Source of the DNA: an uncultured Porphyromonas sp.
Lineage (GTDB): Bacteria; Bacteroidota; Bacteroidia; Bacteroidales; Porphyromonadaceae
Direction: 5' to 3'
Assembly (NCBI RefSeq): GCF_902489635.1
Contig: NZ_CABUAN010000001.1
Location: forward strand, 62,001-126,000
DNA length: 64,000 nucleotides
This document shows positions 53,202 to 61,891 of the stretch, one piece after another. Positions within the stretch are counted from its first letter, which is position 1. Every line of letters begins with the position of its first letter. Under the pieces are notes generated by a model, which saw only the letters and a list, made by a program, of their open reading frames with translations, searched no databases and was not told the origin of the DNA. Made by a program: the position numbers and the translations under genes.

Positions 53202-53573
53202 ATGAAGTCTCTCGTACAATGCTTTTGGGTGCTCTTTTTCTTTGCCGTTGGTGAACTGATCGGCATGATGATCGGGCACTTTCTACCAGGGAGTGTGATC
53301 GGGCTGATACTGCTCTTTCTAGCTCTAGAGACGAAGCTGATCAAGCCGGACAAGGTGGACAGCGTCGCTAAGTTTCTCACCCTCAATATGGGTCTCTTCT
53401 TCGTCCCAGCTGGTGTGGGGCTGATCACCCAAGTGGATCTAATCAAGCAGTACTGGGCTGCCATCGTGATCTCTATGGTAGTCAGCACGGCACTGGTCTT
53501 GGTAGTCGTGGGACGTATGCAGCACCGCTTCGAGCGGCATCATAAAGAGGAAACACTTAACGACAACGCATGA
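53202..53573 (+). CDS. lrgA: CidA/LrgA family holin-like protein
   Basis: This small membrane protein of 123 aa has four hydrophobic segments and the CidA/LrgA pattern (FAVGELIGMMIGHFLPGSVIG early, LNMGLFFVPAGVGLI in the middle). CidA/LrgA proteins act with LrgB-type partners in murein hydrolase export or, in some organisms, in metabolite transport. The gene overlaps lrgB by 4 bp, as expected of the pair. Confidence 0.9.
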   Translation: MKSLVQCFWVLFFFAVGELIGMMIGHFLPGSVIGLILLFLALETKLIKPDKVDSVAKFLTLNMGLFFVPAGVGLITQVDLIKQYWAAIVISMVVSTALVLVVVGRMQHRFERHHKEETLNDNA

Positions 53574-54283
53574 TGGACTTCGTCACACAACTCCTGAGCA
53601 AGCCTGTCTACTGCTTGCCTCTCACCATAGGGATCTACTTCCTCAGCTTACTTCTATACCGCAAGGTGCGGATCGGACTCTTTCACCCTCTGATCGTTAC
53701 GATAAGCTTGCTCATCTTAATGCTGTATCTCTCAGACACATCGTACGAGGAGTATAAGGAGGGGAGCCAGCTGATCGACTTCCTCCTAGGTCCCTCGGTC
53801 GTCTCACTCGGCTACATCCTCTACGAGCAGTCTAAGTACCTGCGTGGGCGCGTCGTCTCGATCATGGTCTCGCTCTTTGTAGGCTCTCTGATCGGCATAC
53901 TCAGTGCCGTAGGACTAGCTTATGCGCTAGGTGCTGGAGCCCCCATAGCCCACTCGATGGAGTCGCGCTCGGTCACGACCCCTATCGCTATCGCGCTCTC
54001 TGAGCAGTCGGGTGGTATCCCTGCCTTAACCGCTGTGGTGGTGGTCATCTCAGGCATCATCGGGGGTGTGATAGGTCCCATACTCTTTAAGTGGCTACGC
54101 ATAGAGAGTCGCATCGCTAAGGGGCTGGCTCTGGGTGCAGCAGCGCATGGCGTGGGTACCTCGGTAGCCATTCAGATGGGCGCCCTAGAGGGTGCTATCG
54201 GCGGCTTGGCTATTGGCATCATGGGGGTCTTCACCTCCATACTGATACCGATCGTCCACTACGTCGCTCAGCTCTTCGTCTGA
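53570..54283 (+). CDS. lrgB: LrgB family membrane protein
   Basis: This 237-aa partner of LrgA has about seven membrane segments and the conserved LrgB core SRSVTTPIAIALSEQSGGIPALTA (written in parts: SRSVTTPIAIALS and SGGIPALTAV) and GAAAHGVGTSVAI. It starts at the ATGA overlapping the lrgA stop. Function is inferred from the family: modulation of murein hydrolases, or pyruvate/glycolate-type uptake in some lineages. Confidence 0.92.
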   Translation: MMDFVTQLLSKPVYCLPLTIGIYFLSLLLYRKVRIGLFHPLIVTISLLILMLYLSDTSYEEYKEGSQLIDFLLGPSVVSLGYILYEQSKYLRGRVVSIMVSLFVGSLIGILSAVGLAYALGAGAPIAHSMESRSVTTPIAIALSEQSGGIPALTAVVVVISGIIGGVIGPILFKWLRIESRIAKGLALGAAAHGVGTSVAIQMGALEGAIGGLAIGIMGVFTSILIPIVHYVAQLFV

Positions 54284-54337
54284 GGTCGTATATGGTCGAA
54301 AAAGGGTACCTTTACAGCATCAAAACACTATCTCTCT

Positions 54338-56653
54338 ATGAATAGATTTACTCGAAACATACTCTTAGCAACGCTCTGTTTGCTCTGCAGTATCCCCTTG
54401 GTGCAGGCGCAGATCTCTTTCGGCGGAGTGCCTGCGATCACCACTCAATCACATCGTGTGGTCGAGGTCATTCCTCCGTTCAACGCTCAGGACTTACGCG
54501 CAGCAGAGCAATGGCATCAGGTAGACGATGGCTCACCGCTCATCGTGGGGCGCATGCTACCGCTCTCGGGAGACTTCTACCAGCAGGCGACCCATGAGGT
54601 AGTCGAGGGGCGGAGCGTCTATCACCTAGAGCTCACAGCTCCTGACGCACGGGGCCTGTCACTCTCATTTGACAAGCTAGCCCTGCAGCCAGGCGATCGG
54701 CTCTATCTCTTTGACCCAGCTAGGAAGCAGGTTTTAGGAGCCTTCACCAGTGAGAGCAATCCCGATGGAGGAGTCTTCGGCACCAACCCTATTGCAGGTA
54801 ATTCGCTGATCATACAATACGAGCCTGCGGGAGCTTTGGCCGACATCCAGCTGAAGCAACTCGGCTACTTCTTCGAGTCAGTTGCAGCTCCTCAGAATAT
54901 CCCTGGCGAGGGTGCCTCGGGCGTCTGCAATGTGAACGTCAACTGCCCTGAAGGTGCTGATATGCAGGATGTCAAGAACGGCATCGTGCAGATAGTCGTC
55001 GTACTCCATGGTAACATCGCTTTTTGTAGTGGTACGCTGGTCAATAATACGAACGGGGATTGGCGTCCGCTCATCATGACCGCTCATCACTGTACTTTCT
55101 ACAAGGACATACTCTCTGGCAAGGTTATGAATGCGAGCGAAGAGGACTTTCGTCAGTGGGTCTTTAACTTCCACTACGAGCGCCCTGAATGTGCCAACAA
55201 TCAGTGGATAGGCGAGCAGGCTTACTCCATCAGTGGTGCTAAGTGCCTGGCTCTGTCACCGATGGATCACGGAAGCGATGGACTACTCGTTGAGGCGCTA
55301 ACGCCGATACCCGACTACTACGGCGTTTACTACAACGGCTGGGATCGCTCTGGTACCCTAGAGCCTACGGCTAAGGGACTGCACCACCCGAGTGGCGATG
55401 TGATGAAGGTATCTACGATTACAGAGCCTCTCAAAAGTGGCACTTGGATGACAGATGACAATTTGGGCGCAGAAAATGCACACTTTGAGGTGCGCTATGC
55501 CAAGACGGAGAATGGGCACTGCGTGACAGAAGGTGGTAGCTCAGGCTCTGGACTATTTAATAGTAAGGGTCTCCTCATCGGCACGCTCTCAGGAGGAGCT
55601 GCTGAGTGTAATAAAGGGATCAATGCTCTAAATAGGTACGGCAAGCTAAGTGAGCACTGGGCACGATCTAAGCAAGATAACACACAGCAGCTACAACCGC
55701 TTGCACAGATACTAGACCCTAAAGGTCGTGGCACAGCGATGACTCTGTCTGGAGCCTACAAGCCCGGCACCACGCTGATAGCTCCTGTGACGGAGCTACT
55801 GGGCGTATATCAGGATGGTCAGGTAGCTCTATCGTGGCAACCGATGACCGCCCTGCCCGCAGACATCACAGCGGAGGTACAGATCTTGCGCAACGGCAAG
55901 GAGCTCACGCTTCTGCCCATCAGCACAGGACACTATACAGATAGTCAGGCGAGTGACGAGAGCGGACTCGTGACCTATACACTACGCTACCAGTATACCA
56001 TCGGGCTGGAAGATACAAGGCACTACACAGCTCCTCGTCATATCTCTTTCCTCACCTCAGACCTAGCGGGTGTCTCGCAGTTTGAGCAGAAGAAGGAAGG
56101 AAGCCAAGTGATCCTCTCCTGGCATAAGCCTGTCAATCGTCAGCTGATCTCTCAGCTCACACTCTCTAGCGAAAGTGAAGCTAAGGGGGTTGCTCCTCTA
56201 AAGTACTCTGGCTTAAACTCTGAGTACAAGGAGGTCTACCTGGGCGTCCGCTACGATGGTCATGACTTCACCCCTCTAGGGCAGACCCGCTTGGCTGCAA
56301 TGCGCTTTATACCAGCGCGTACGCCTGATATGCACACCTACACACTCTTCGTGCGCAATGGTCAGAATATACATGTCATCACCAGTATCGCAGATCTGGA
56401 TTGCTACGAAGTGATCAAAGACGATGAGACAACGGCCATAAGCTATCCTGTCGGAGATAAGTTTGAGCAGAAGAAATGGCTCTGGGTACAGGGCTTTACG
56501 CCGAAGGTGATACGCCCTGAGGAGATGCTCATCGTAGGTTATCAGGTCAAGACTCGCACGGACTTCATGCGTGATGTAGCGATGATCGACCCAACGCCTG
56601 CGACCGACTGGAGCAGTCGTCACAACGTCCTCTCCTTTGATACGCACTACTGA
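54338..56653 (+). CDS. Secreted trypsin-like serine protease, cut off by an in-frame TGA
   Basis: This exported S1-fold protease resembles lysyl-endopeptidase-type enzymes of Porphyromonas. The 771-aa product has a signal peptide (1-25, ILLATLCLLCSIPLVQA), a propeptide, and a catalytic domain with His in IMTAHHC near 249, Asp in MDHGSDGLLVEAL near 312 and Ser in EGGSSGSGLF near 400. Cysteines flank these motifs, and beta-sandwich domains of the fibronectin/cleaved-adhesin kind follow. The TGA at 56651 is followed directly by an ATG in the same frame, and the next 174 codons carry the missing sorting domain. So this is a gene split by one nonsense codon or a case of recoding. Confidence 0.85.
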   Translation: MNRFTRNILLATLCLLCSIPLVQAQISFGGVPAITTQSHRVVEVIPPFNAQDLRAAEQWHQVDDGSPLIVGRMLPLSGDFYQQATHEVVEGRSVYHLELTAPDARGLSLSFDKLALQPGDRLYLFDPARKQVLGAFTSESNPDGGVFGTNPIAGNSLIIQYEPAGALADIQLKQLGYFFESVAAPQNIPGEGASGVCNVNVNCPEGADMQDVKNGIVQIVVVLHGNIAFCSGTLVNNTNGDWRPLIMTAHHCTFYKDILSGKVMNASEEDFRQWVFNFHYERPECANNQWIGEQAYSISGAKCLALSPMDHGSDGLLVEALTPIPDYYGVYYNGWDRSGTLEPTAKGLHHPSGDVMKVSTITEPLKSGTWMTDDNLGAENAHFEVRYAKTENGHCVTEGGSSGSGLFNSKGLLIGTLSGGAAECNKGINALNRYGKLSEHWARSKQDNTQQLQPLAQILDPKGRGTAMTLSGAYKPGTTLIAPVTELLGVYQDGQVALSWQPMTALPADITAEVQILRNGKELTLLPISTGHYTDSQASDESGLVTYTLRYQYTIGLEDTRHYTAPRHISFLTSDLAGVSQFEQKKEGSQVILSWHKPVNRQLISQLTLSSESEAKGVAPLKYSGLNSEYKEVYLGVRYDGHDFTPLGQTRLAAMRFIPARTPDMHTYTLFVRNGQNIHVITSIADLDCYEVIKDDETTAISYPVGDKFEQKKWLWVQGFTPKVIRPEEMLIVGYQVKTRTDFMRDVAMIDPTPATDWSSRHNVLSFDTHY

Positions 56654-57178
56654 ATGCCCGCAGACATTGATGGGGCCCTTCCTATTAAAGGTGGTGCCCT
56701 AGCCATCGAGTTTATGATAGACGATGCAGAGCCTGGCGCACCTGTTGATGTGACGGGACCGATAGCTCGTGGCTTCCACCCAGCGCAGTGGCCCGTGGTC
56801 AAAGAGTATATCATCTATGCCGATGGCACCGAGATAGGGCGTACGAAAGACCTCAGCTACACAGTCACCAATGCAACGGGCAAAGAGTACAGCGTCAAGC
56901 CACTCTACGAGAATGGTCAGATCTCTGCTGTCGAAACTCTGCCTACCTCACTGGATGCCGTCCGTGTCTACCCGACGGTCTGCACGGATCATCTGACGAT
57001 TCAGACGAATGGCGTGACAGGTAGCTACCAGCTCTATACGCTCGACGGCACTCGCCTCTCGGAAGGTGTGCTAGCGGATCGCTCCATCGACACCTCCTCG
57101 TGGGCTGTCGGCAGCTACCTCCTACAGGTGACGCTTGCCGACGGCACGACGACGCTCCACCGCATCGTCAAGCGATAG
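56654..57178 (+). pseudogene. C-terminal part of the protease: end of adhesin-like domain plus T9SS sorting domain
   Basis: These 174 codons continue the frame of the upstream protease after a single TGA. Residues 1-85 complete a cleaved-adhesin/fibronectin-like domain. Residues 95-174 form a type IX secretion (Por) C-terminal sorting domain: VRVYPTVCTDHLTI, YQLYTLDGTRL, SSWAVGSYLLQV and the closing basic RIVKR. With no signal peptide of its own, a separately initiated product would stay in the cytoplasm. The segment is thus meaningful only when joined to the protease. A hairpin terminator follows at 57204. Confidence 0.83.
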
Positions 57179-57203
57179 CTCCTACAGGACCATCATTTCA
57201 AAG

Positions 57204-57239
57204 AGCAAAGGCACTCCTCGTCAGAAGGGTGCCTTTGCT
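57204..57239 (+). terminator. Hairpin terminator after the protease
   Basis: A perfect 11-bp stem (AGCAAAGGCAC at 57204-57214 with its complement at 57229-57239) lies 25 bp after the stop codon. The following sequence is A/T-rich rather than a pure T run. Confidence 0.6.
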
Positions 57240-57284
57240 ACTATAAAAGGAAGAGCAAATGTAGCTTATTCAATATCTATTTGT

Positions 57285-57292
57285 TACCTTTG
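57285..57292 (+). promoter_or_regulatory. sppA promoter -7 box
   Basis: TACCTTTG matches the Bacteroidetes -7 consensus. It lies 44 bp before the chosen sppA ATG and would exclude the in-frame GTG at 57292 as a start. The -33 element is unclear. Confidence 0.55.
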
Positions 57293-57336
57293 TGGTGCTA
57301 ATACTCGCTAATGGACATATTACACATAGACACTAT

Positions 57337-59121
57337 ATGAATTCATTCTGGAAGACTTTCTTTGCCACACTACTAGCCATCGTCGTAAGTTGTGTCATCT
57401 TTGCTTCTCTAGCAGTCATCGTACTGATCAGCTTTATAGCGGCTCTGAGCGTCGGAGCAAACAACGATATCAGACAGATCAAGGAGGGCAGCATACTTAA
57501 GATCGAACTGGCACACATATCTGACACCTATGTATCAAACCCTTGGGCTGATCTTGGCTTGAGCAAAAGTGACGGGAGTAGCGACCTGCCTCTCTCTTAC
57601 GTCCTTGAGGCTATCGACGAGGCTAAGAATGATGATCGTATCAAGGGGATCTATCTTAACATGACCGATCCTGGCTGTGGCTTTGCTTCAGCCGAGGCAC
57701 TCCGAGGTGCTCTAGAAGATTTCAAGGAAACCGGCAAGTTCATCGTATCATACTCTGATATGTACTCGCTCAAGGGGTACTACCTCGCCTCTGTCGCCGA
57801 CCAACTCTATGTCAATAAGGAGGGTTCTATCGCTTTCGATGGCTTGGCCGGCGGGGCTATCTTCTTCAAGGACTTGCTGGACAAGATCGGTGTGGAGATG
57901 ATGGTCTTTAAGGTCGGAACCTTCAAGAGTGCCGTCGAGCCCTACATACTCAATAGTATGAGCGAAGCAAATCGCACCCAGATCACCTCTTATCTCGGAG
58001 ACATCTGGGGTCGCATCCTAGACGAGGTAGGTACCAGTCGCAACTTAGACAGTGTACGCCTACAGTCTCTAGCAGATAGTATGCAGTCTGTACAGTCTAC
58101 GGACTCTTACCTAACTAATGGACTCATCGATGGTGCTCTTTATCAGGATCAGGCTCTGGAAACGCTCTGCTCGCTCGTAGGGGTTGATGAGAAAGATGAT
58201 CTGCACTTCGTATCTCTACGCGATGTGTATGCTACGCGTGGTGATGCCCGTAAGCAAGGAGCTAATGTGGGCGTCCTCTTTGCTGAGGGCGAGATCAATC
58301 TCGAGGTCGCTGACTCTCCCTTTAACACCAAGAAAGTGGTTTCCGACGAACTCGCTGACCGTATCCTCGAGATGGGCGAAGACGACGACTACGATGCACT
58401 CGTAGTACGTGTCAACTCGCCTGGTGGTAGTAGCTACATCTCCGAGCAGCTCTGGTACGCAGTCCATAAGGCTAGCGAAAACAAACCTGTCGTCATCTCT
58501 ATGGGAGACTACGCCGCTTCGGGTGGTTACTATATGTCTTCGGGTGCTAGCTACATCTTTGCCGAGCCCTCGACGATAACAGGCTCTATCGGTATCTTTG
58601 GCGTTGTGCCTAATGCGACCAAGCTCGCTAACAAGGTCGGTGTACACCAAGATGTGGTCAAGACAGCTCAGCACGCTGACCTAGGCGCTCTCGATCGTCC
58701 ATGGACAGACGAGGAGCGTGCGCTCTTCCAGCAGTATGTCAATCGTGGCTACGAGCTCTTCCTCAAGCGTGTCTCTGAGGGGCGTGGCATGACCAGAGAT
58801 CAGGTCGACTCCATCGCCCAGGGACGCGTATGGACTGGTGCTCAGGCATTGGAGCTAGGTCTCGTCGATGAGCTAGGAGGCCTGCAAGATGCTATCGCTT
58901 ATGCAGCATCGCAAGCTGGATATGACACTTACCATATCACTTACTCAAGACGTGCGGTCAATCTACTCCAAGAGCTCTTCGGCACATCGACACAAGCTGT
59001 ACGTATGAAGCTGATGACCTCATGGTTTACCGAAGACGAGATCCGCTACATCGATCAGCTGCGTGAGCTACGCGCTATGTCAGGACTTCAAGCTCGTCTA
59101 CCGCTAGTAGTAGATCTCTAG
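57337..59121 (+). CDS. sppA: Signal peptide peptidase SppA, 67-kDa type
   Basis: SppA is an inner-membrane serine protease that degrades cleaved signal peptides. From ATG 57337 the protein is 594 aa, with an N-terminal membrane helix (about residues 8-40) and two tandem S49 domains. The general-base lysine is in KVGTFKSAVEPY near 195 in the first domain, and the nucleophilic serine is in GDYAASGGYYMSSGA near 393 in the second, the usual Ser/Lys arrangement of E. coli-type SppA. The 5' extension to GTG 57292 overlaps the promoter box and is rejected. Confidence 0.94.
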   Translation: MNSFWKTFFATLLAIVVSCVIFASLAVIVLISFIAALSVGANNDIRQIKEGSILKIELAHISDTYVSNPWADLGLSKSDGSSDLPLSYVLEAIDEAKNDDRIKGIYLNMTDPGCGFASAEALRGALEDFKETGKFIVSYSDMYSLKGYYLASVADQLYVNKEGSIAFDGLAGGAIFFKDLLDKIGVEMMVFKVGTFKSAVEPYILNSMSEANRTQITSYLGDIWGRILDEVGTSRNLDSVRLQSLADSMQSVQSTDSYLTNGLIDGALYQDQALETLCSLVGVDEKDDLHFVSLRDVYATRGDARKQGANVGVLFAEGEINLEVADSPFNTKKVVSDELADRILEMGEDDDYDALVVRVNSPGGSSYISEQLWYAVHKASENKPVVISMGDYAASGGYYMSSGASYIFAEPSTITGSIGIFGVVPNATKLANKVGVHQDVVKTAQHADLGALDRPWTDEERALFQQYVNRGYELFLKRVSEGRGMTRDQVDSIAQGRVWTGAQALELGLVDELGGLQDAIAYAASQAGYDTYHITYSRRAVNLLQELFGTSTQAVRMKLMTSWFTEDEIRYIDQLRELRAMSGLQARLPLVVDL

Positions 59122-59164
59122 TCTCTCAGAGCAATACGGACTACCCTCTCGACTCCTGTACAAT

Positions 59165-60298
59165 ATGGATCAGACACCCAAGATCAATAGATGGCTATTA
59201 CCGCTCTCAGGTATTTATGGAGTGGGCGTGTCGCTACGCAATAGCCTTTACAATATGGGGCGTCTGAGGAGTCACACCTTCCCCATACCCATCATCTGTG
59301 TCGGCAATCTAGCCGTGGGAGGTACGGGCAAGACCCCGATGATAGAGCATCTCATACGGATGCTTATGGGCGATCTGCGTATAGCTATCGTCTCGCGTGG
59401 CTACAGACGCAAGTCTTTTGGGCTTAAGGTAGCCGAGCTGGGCGATAGTGCCAGCCGCATAGGTGACGAGCCTGCGCAGCTCCTACGTAAGTTTGGCGAC
59501 AAGATACAGATCGTCGTGGATGGCAACCGGGTGCGAGCGATCAATTACCTAGTTAATCAGCCCTACTCGCAGCGTCCCGATGTGATCCTGATGGACGATG
59601 GCTTCCAGCACCGCTCTGTGCAGCCATCGTTCTCGATACTTCTGTCTAGCTACAACAGACTCATGACGGAAGATGTGCTACTCCCCGCCGGACGCCTGCG
59701 AGAGCCAGCACGTGCGCGCTATCGTGCCAATGTGGTAGTCGTGACCAAGTGTCCTACCCTACTCAAGCCGATAGACTGCACCTTTACAGAGCGCCGGTTA
59801 GATCTCTACCCACATCAGAAGCTCCTCTTTAGCGAAGTTAAGTATGAAGATCCCGTACCCATCTTCCAGAGAGATGCAGATCCCACCAAGATAGACACCA
59901 ATGCGGTGGTCATCGCCATCTCTGGCATATCACATCCTGAGGAGTTCTTTGCTTATGTAGAGCGAGGCTTCTCACGTGTGGTGACACTCCCCTACGGAGA
60001 TCATCATCACTACTCGAGACGCAATGTCACCACGTGGGAAAACATCTTGACAGACTACCTCGTGCGTGGCTCAGAGGTCGTCTTCCTCTGTACCGACAAA
60101 GACGCCGTCAAGATCTTCGAGCTAGAGTCCTATATGAGTCCTGAGCTACGTGAGCGATTCCTCCGACTACCTATACAGGTACGCTTCAGGTCTCACGGAG
60201 AGGAAGATCTGCGGGAGTTGGTCATGAGCCATATAGCTCAGTTCACATCAGAGCAAGCTCAAAAAGAGGAGCAAGAGGAGAACGAGGAAAAGGAATAA
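59165..60298 (+). CDS. lpxK: Tetraacyldisaccharide 4'-kinase
   Basis: LpxK phosphorylates the 4' position of the lipid A disaccharide at the inner membrane. The 377-aa protein has the P-loop CVGNLAVGGTGKTPMIEHL near residue 44, SRGYRRKS near 79, GDEPAQL near 99 and the DDGFQHR motif near 143, all conserved in LpxK. An N-terminal membrane-binding helix is present. The C-terminal tail is acidic (Glu-rich). It confirms a lipid-A-containing, Gram-negative envelope. It starts 43 bp after sppA, and thiL follows after 3 bp. Confidence 0.95.
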   Translation: MDQTPKINRWLLPLSGIYGVGVSLRNSLYNMGRLRSHTFPIPIICVGNLAVGGTGKTPMIEHLIRMLMGDLRIAIVSRGYRRKSFGLKVAELGDSASRIGDEPAQLLRKFGDKIQIVVDGNRVRAINYLVNQPYSQRPDVILMDDGFQHRSVQPSFSILLSSYNRLMTEDVLLPAGRLREPARARYRANVVVVTKCPTLLKPIDCTFTERRLDLYPHQKLLFSEVKYEDPVPIFQRDADPTKIDTNAVVIAISGISHPEEFFAYVERGFSRVVTLPYGDHHHYSRRNVTTWENILTDYLVRGSEVVFLCTDKDAVKIFELESYMSPELRERFLRLPIQVRFRSHGEEDLRELVMSHIAQFTSEQAQKEEQEENEEKE

Positions 60299-60301
60299 TC
60301 T

Positions 60302-61336
60302 ATGAATACACCGATCTCTGACTTGGGAGAGTTTGGACTAATCCGCAAGCTCACCGAGCAGTTTGCCATTACATCTCCCGACCGTGTCCGCATGGCTGTG
60401 GGAGACGACGCAGCTATCTTACAGATGCAGCCTAACGAAGAGCTATTGGTCACGACCGATATGCTCCTCGAGGGGGTACACTTCGACATGACCTATATGC
60501 CACTTAAGCACTTAGGCTACAAAGCGGTCGTGGTCAACGTCTCCGACATCTGCGCCATGAATGGCATACCCCAGCAGATCACCGTCTCTCTAGGCATCTC
60601 AGCTAAGTACACCACCGAGATGCTCGAAGAGCTCTACAAAGGTATCGAACTAGCGTGCCAGCACTACCAAGTCGACCTAGTCGGTGGAGATACCTGCGCC
60701 TCGCGAAACGGGCTTGCCATCAGCATCACATGCCTAGGATCTGTCCCCAAGGGAGAGGCTGTCCTGCGCTCTGGCGCTCAGCCCAACGACCTCATCTGCG
60801 TCACGGGCAATCTAGGCGCAGCCTACATGGGCTTCCAACTACTAGAGCGAGAGCACCGCACCTTCCTCAGCGCACCGACAGAGGAGTTTGAGCCACACTT
60901 CGAGGGGTACGAATACCTGATCGAGCGTCAGCTCATGCCGTCAGCACAGCGCTGGTTGCGTGGCAAGCTAGCCGAGCAGGGAGTCACGCCGACAGCGATG
61001 ATAGACATCAGCGACGGCCTGAGCTCCGAGCTGCTCCACATAGCAGAGCGATCACAGGTAGGTGTGCGAGTCTTTGAGGATCGACTCCCTCTCGATCGTG
61101 AGACGATAGCTCTCTGCGAAGAGATGAATATGTCGCCCGTCACGGCAGCCTTCAATGGTGGGGAGGACTACGAGCTCCTCTTCACCGTGCCACTGGCACA
61201 GGTCGGGCAAGTATCGGCCATCGAGGGGGTCTCTATCATAGGACACGCTACGGACGCCTCCGAGGGGTGTCGCTGGGTATCGACCGATCGTGCCGAGCAC
61301 GAACTCAAAGCTCAGGGCTGGAACGCCTTCGACTAG
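60302..61336 (+). CDS. thiL: Thiamine-phosphate kinase
   Basis: ThiL phosphorylates thiamine monophosphate to the active diphosphate cofactor. The 344-aa protein has the AIR-synthase-like fold with N-terminal GEFGLIRKL, the metal-binding VGDDAAIL near 32, LVGGDTCASRN near 122, and the C-terminal domain with MIDISDGLSSEL near 233 and FNGGEDYELLFTV near 282. It begins 3 bp after lpxK, implying coupled expression. No TPP riboswitch was recognised upstream. Confidence 0.95.
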   Translation: MNTPISDLGEFGLIRKLTEQFAITSPDRVRMAVGDDAAILQMQPNEELLVTTDMLLEGVHFDMTYMPLKHLGYKAVVVNVSDICAMNGIPQQITVSLGISAKYTTEMLEELYKGIELACQHYQVDLVGGDTCASRNGLAISITCLGSVPKGEAVLRSGAQPNDLICVTGNLGAAYMGFQLLEREHRTFLSAPTEEFEPHFEGYEYLIERQLMPSAQRWLRGKLAEQGVTPTAMIDISDGLSSELLHIAERSQVGVRVFEDRLPLDRETIALCEEMNMSPVTAAFNGGEDYELLFTVPLAQVGQVSAIEGVSIIGHATDASEGCRWVSTDRAEHELKAQGWNAFD

Positions 61337-61419
61337 CCCCTTCCCTTCCACATCTCAAGTCATAAGCTTGTTCTAAAGCTCACACAGGGGGTGTCTATCC
61401 TACTTTGTCAATAAGGAAC

Positions 61420-61805
61420 CTCCTCTACAGGTTTCCAAAAACTTTCCAGCCTTGGAAAAATAAATTTCCAACGCTGGAAATTTTATTTTCCTCCCTTGGA
61501 AACTTAGTTTTCCTCCGTTGGAAATTTTCTTTTCCACCGTTGGAAAAGAAAAATCCCCACGTAGGGATCTCAGAGTTCCTCCGCTGGAACTAAAAAGTTC
61601 CTCCCTTGGAACTAAAAAGTTCCTCCGCTGGAACTAAAGAGTTCCTCCCTTGGAACTAAAAAGTTCCAAGAGAGGAATTGTTTTTGGAACTCGTACATAT
61701 AACATACTCAGCACGATACAGACAGCGCGGACAACGTCCCCGCTCGACGACTCCCCACAGACAAAGAATTAGCGGGAGGGCTTCCCTATCAATCGTGACT
61801 CGTAA
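61420..61805 (-). repeat. GTTCC dyad-array element, copy B (22-bp period, inverted)
   Basis: Units start at 61444, 61466, 61488, 61510, 61532, 61554, 61576, 61598, 61620, 61642 and 61664, exactly 22 bp apart through 11 units. Each is an imperfect palindrome such as TTCCTCCGCTGGAAC followed by an A/T spacer. One unit (61554) reads TCCCCACGTAGGGAT, intermediate with the CCACGTGG family. The flank at 61686-61805, read in reverse, repeats the motifs of copy A (TACGAGTTCCAAAAA, TGTATCGTGCTG, GAGTCACGATTGA) with a longer spacer. It fills most of the 555-bp gap before the LRR gene. Confidence 0.92.
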
Positions 61806-61891
61806 GGTCTGAGAAGTTGGAGGGATTGCGTTGTCGTATGGGAGGAGTAAAATTCGTACCTTGGCACTCTCAAACTTTTACATTACATTTT

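Noticed and set aside
61444..61690. CRISPR array suggested by the regular 22-bp spacing
   Set aside because: There are no unique spacers: repeat and interval together make 22 bp, units are degenerate palindromes, and no cas gene is present.
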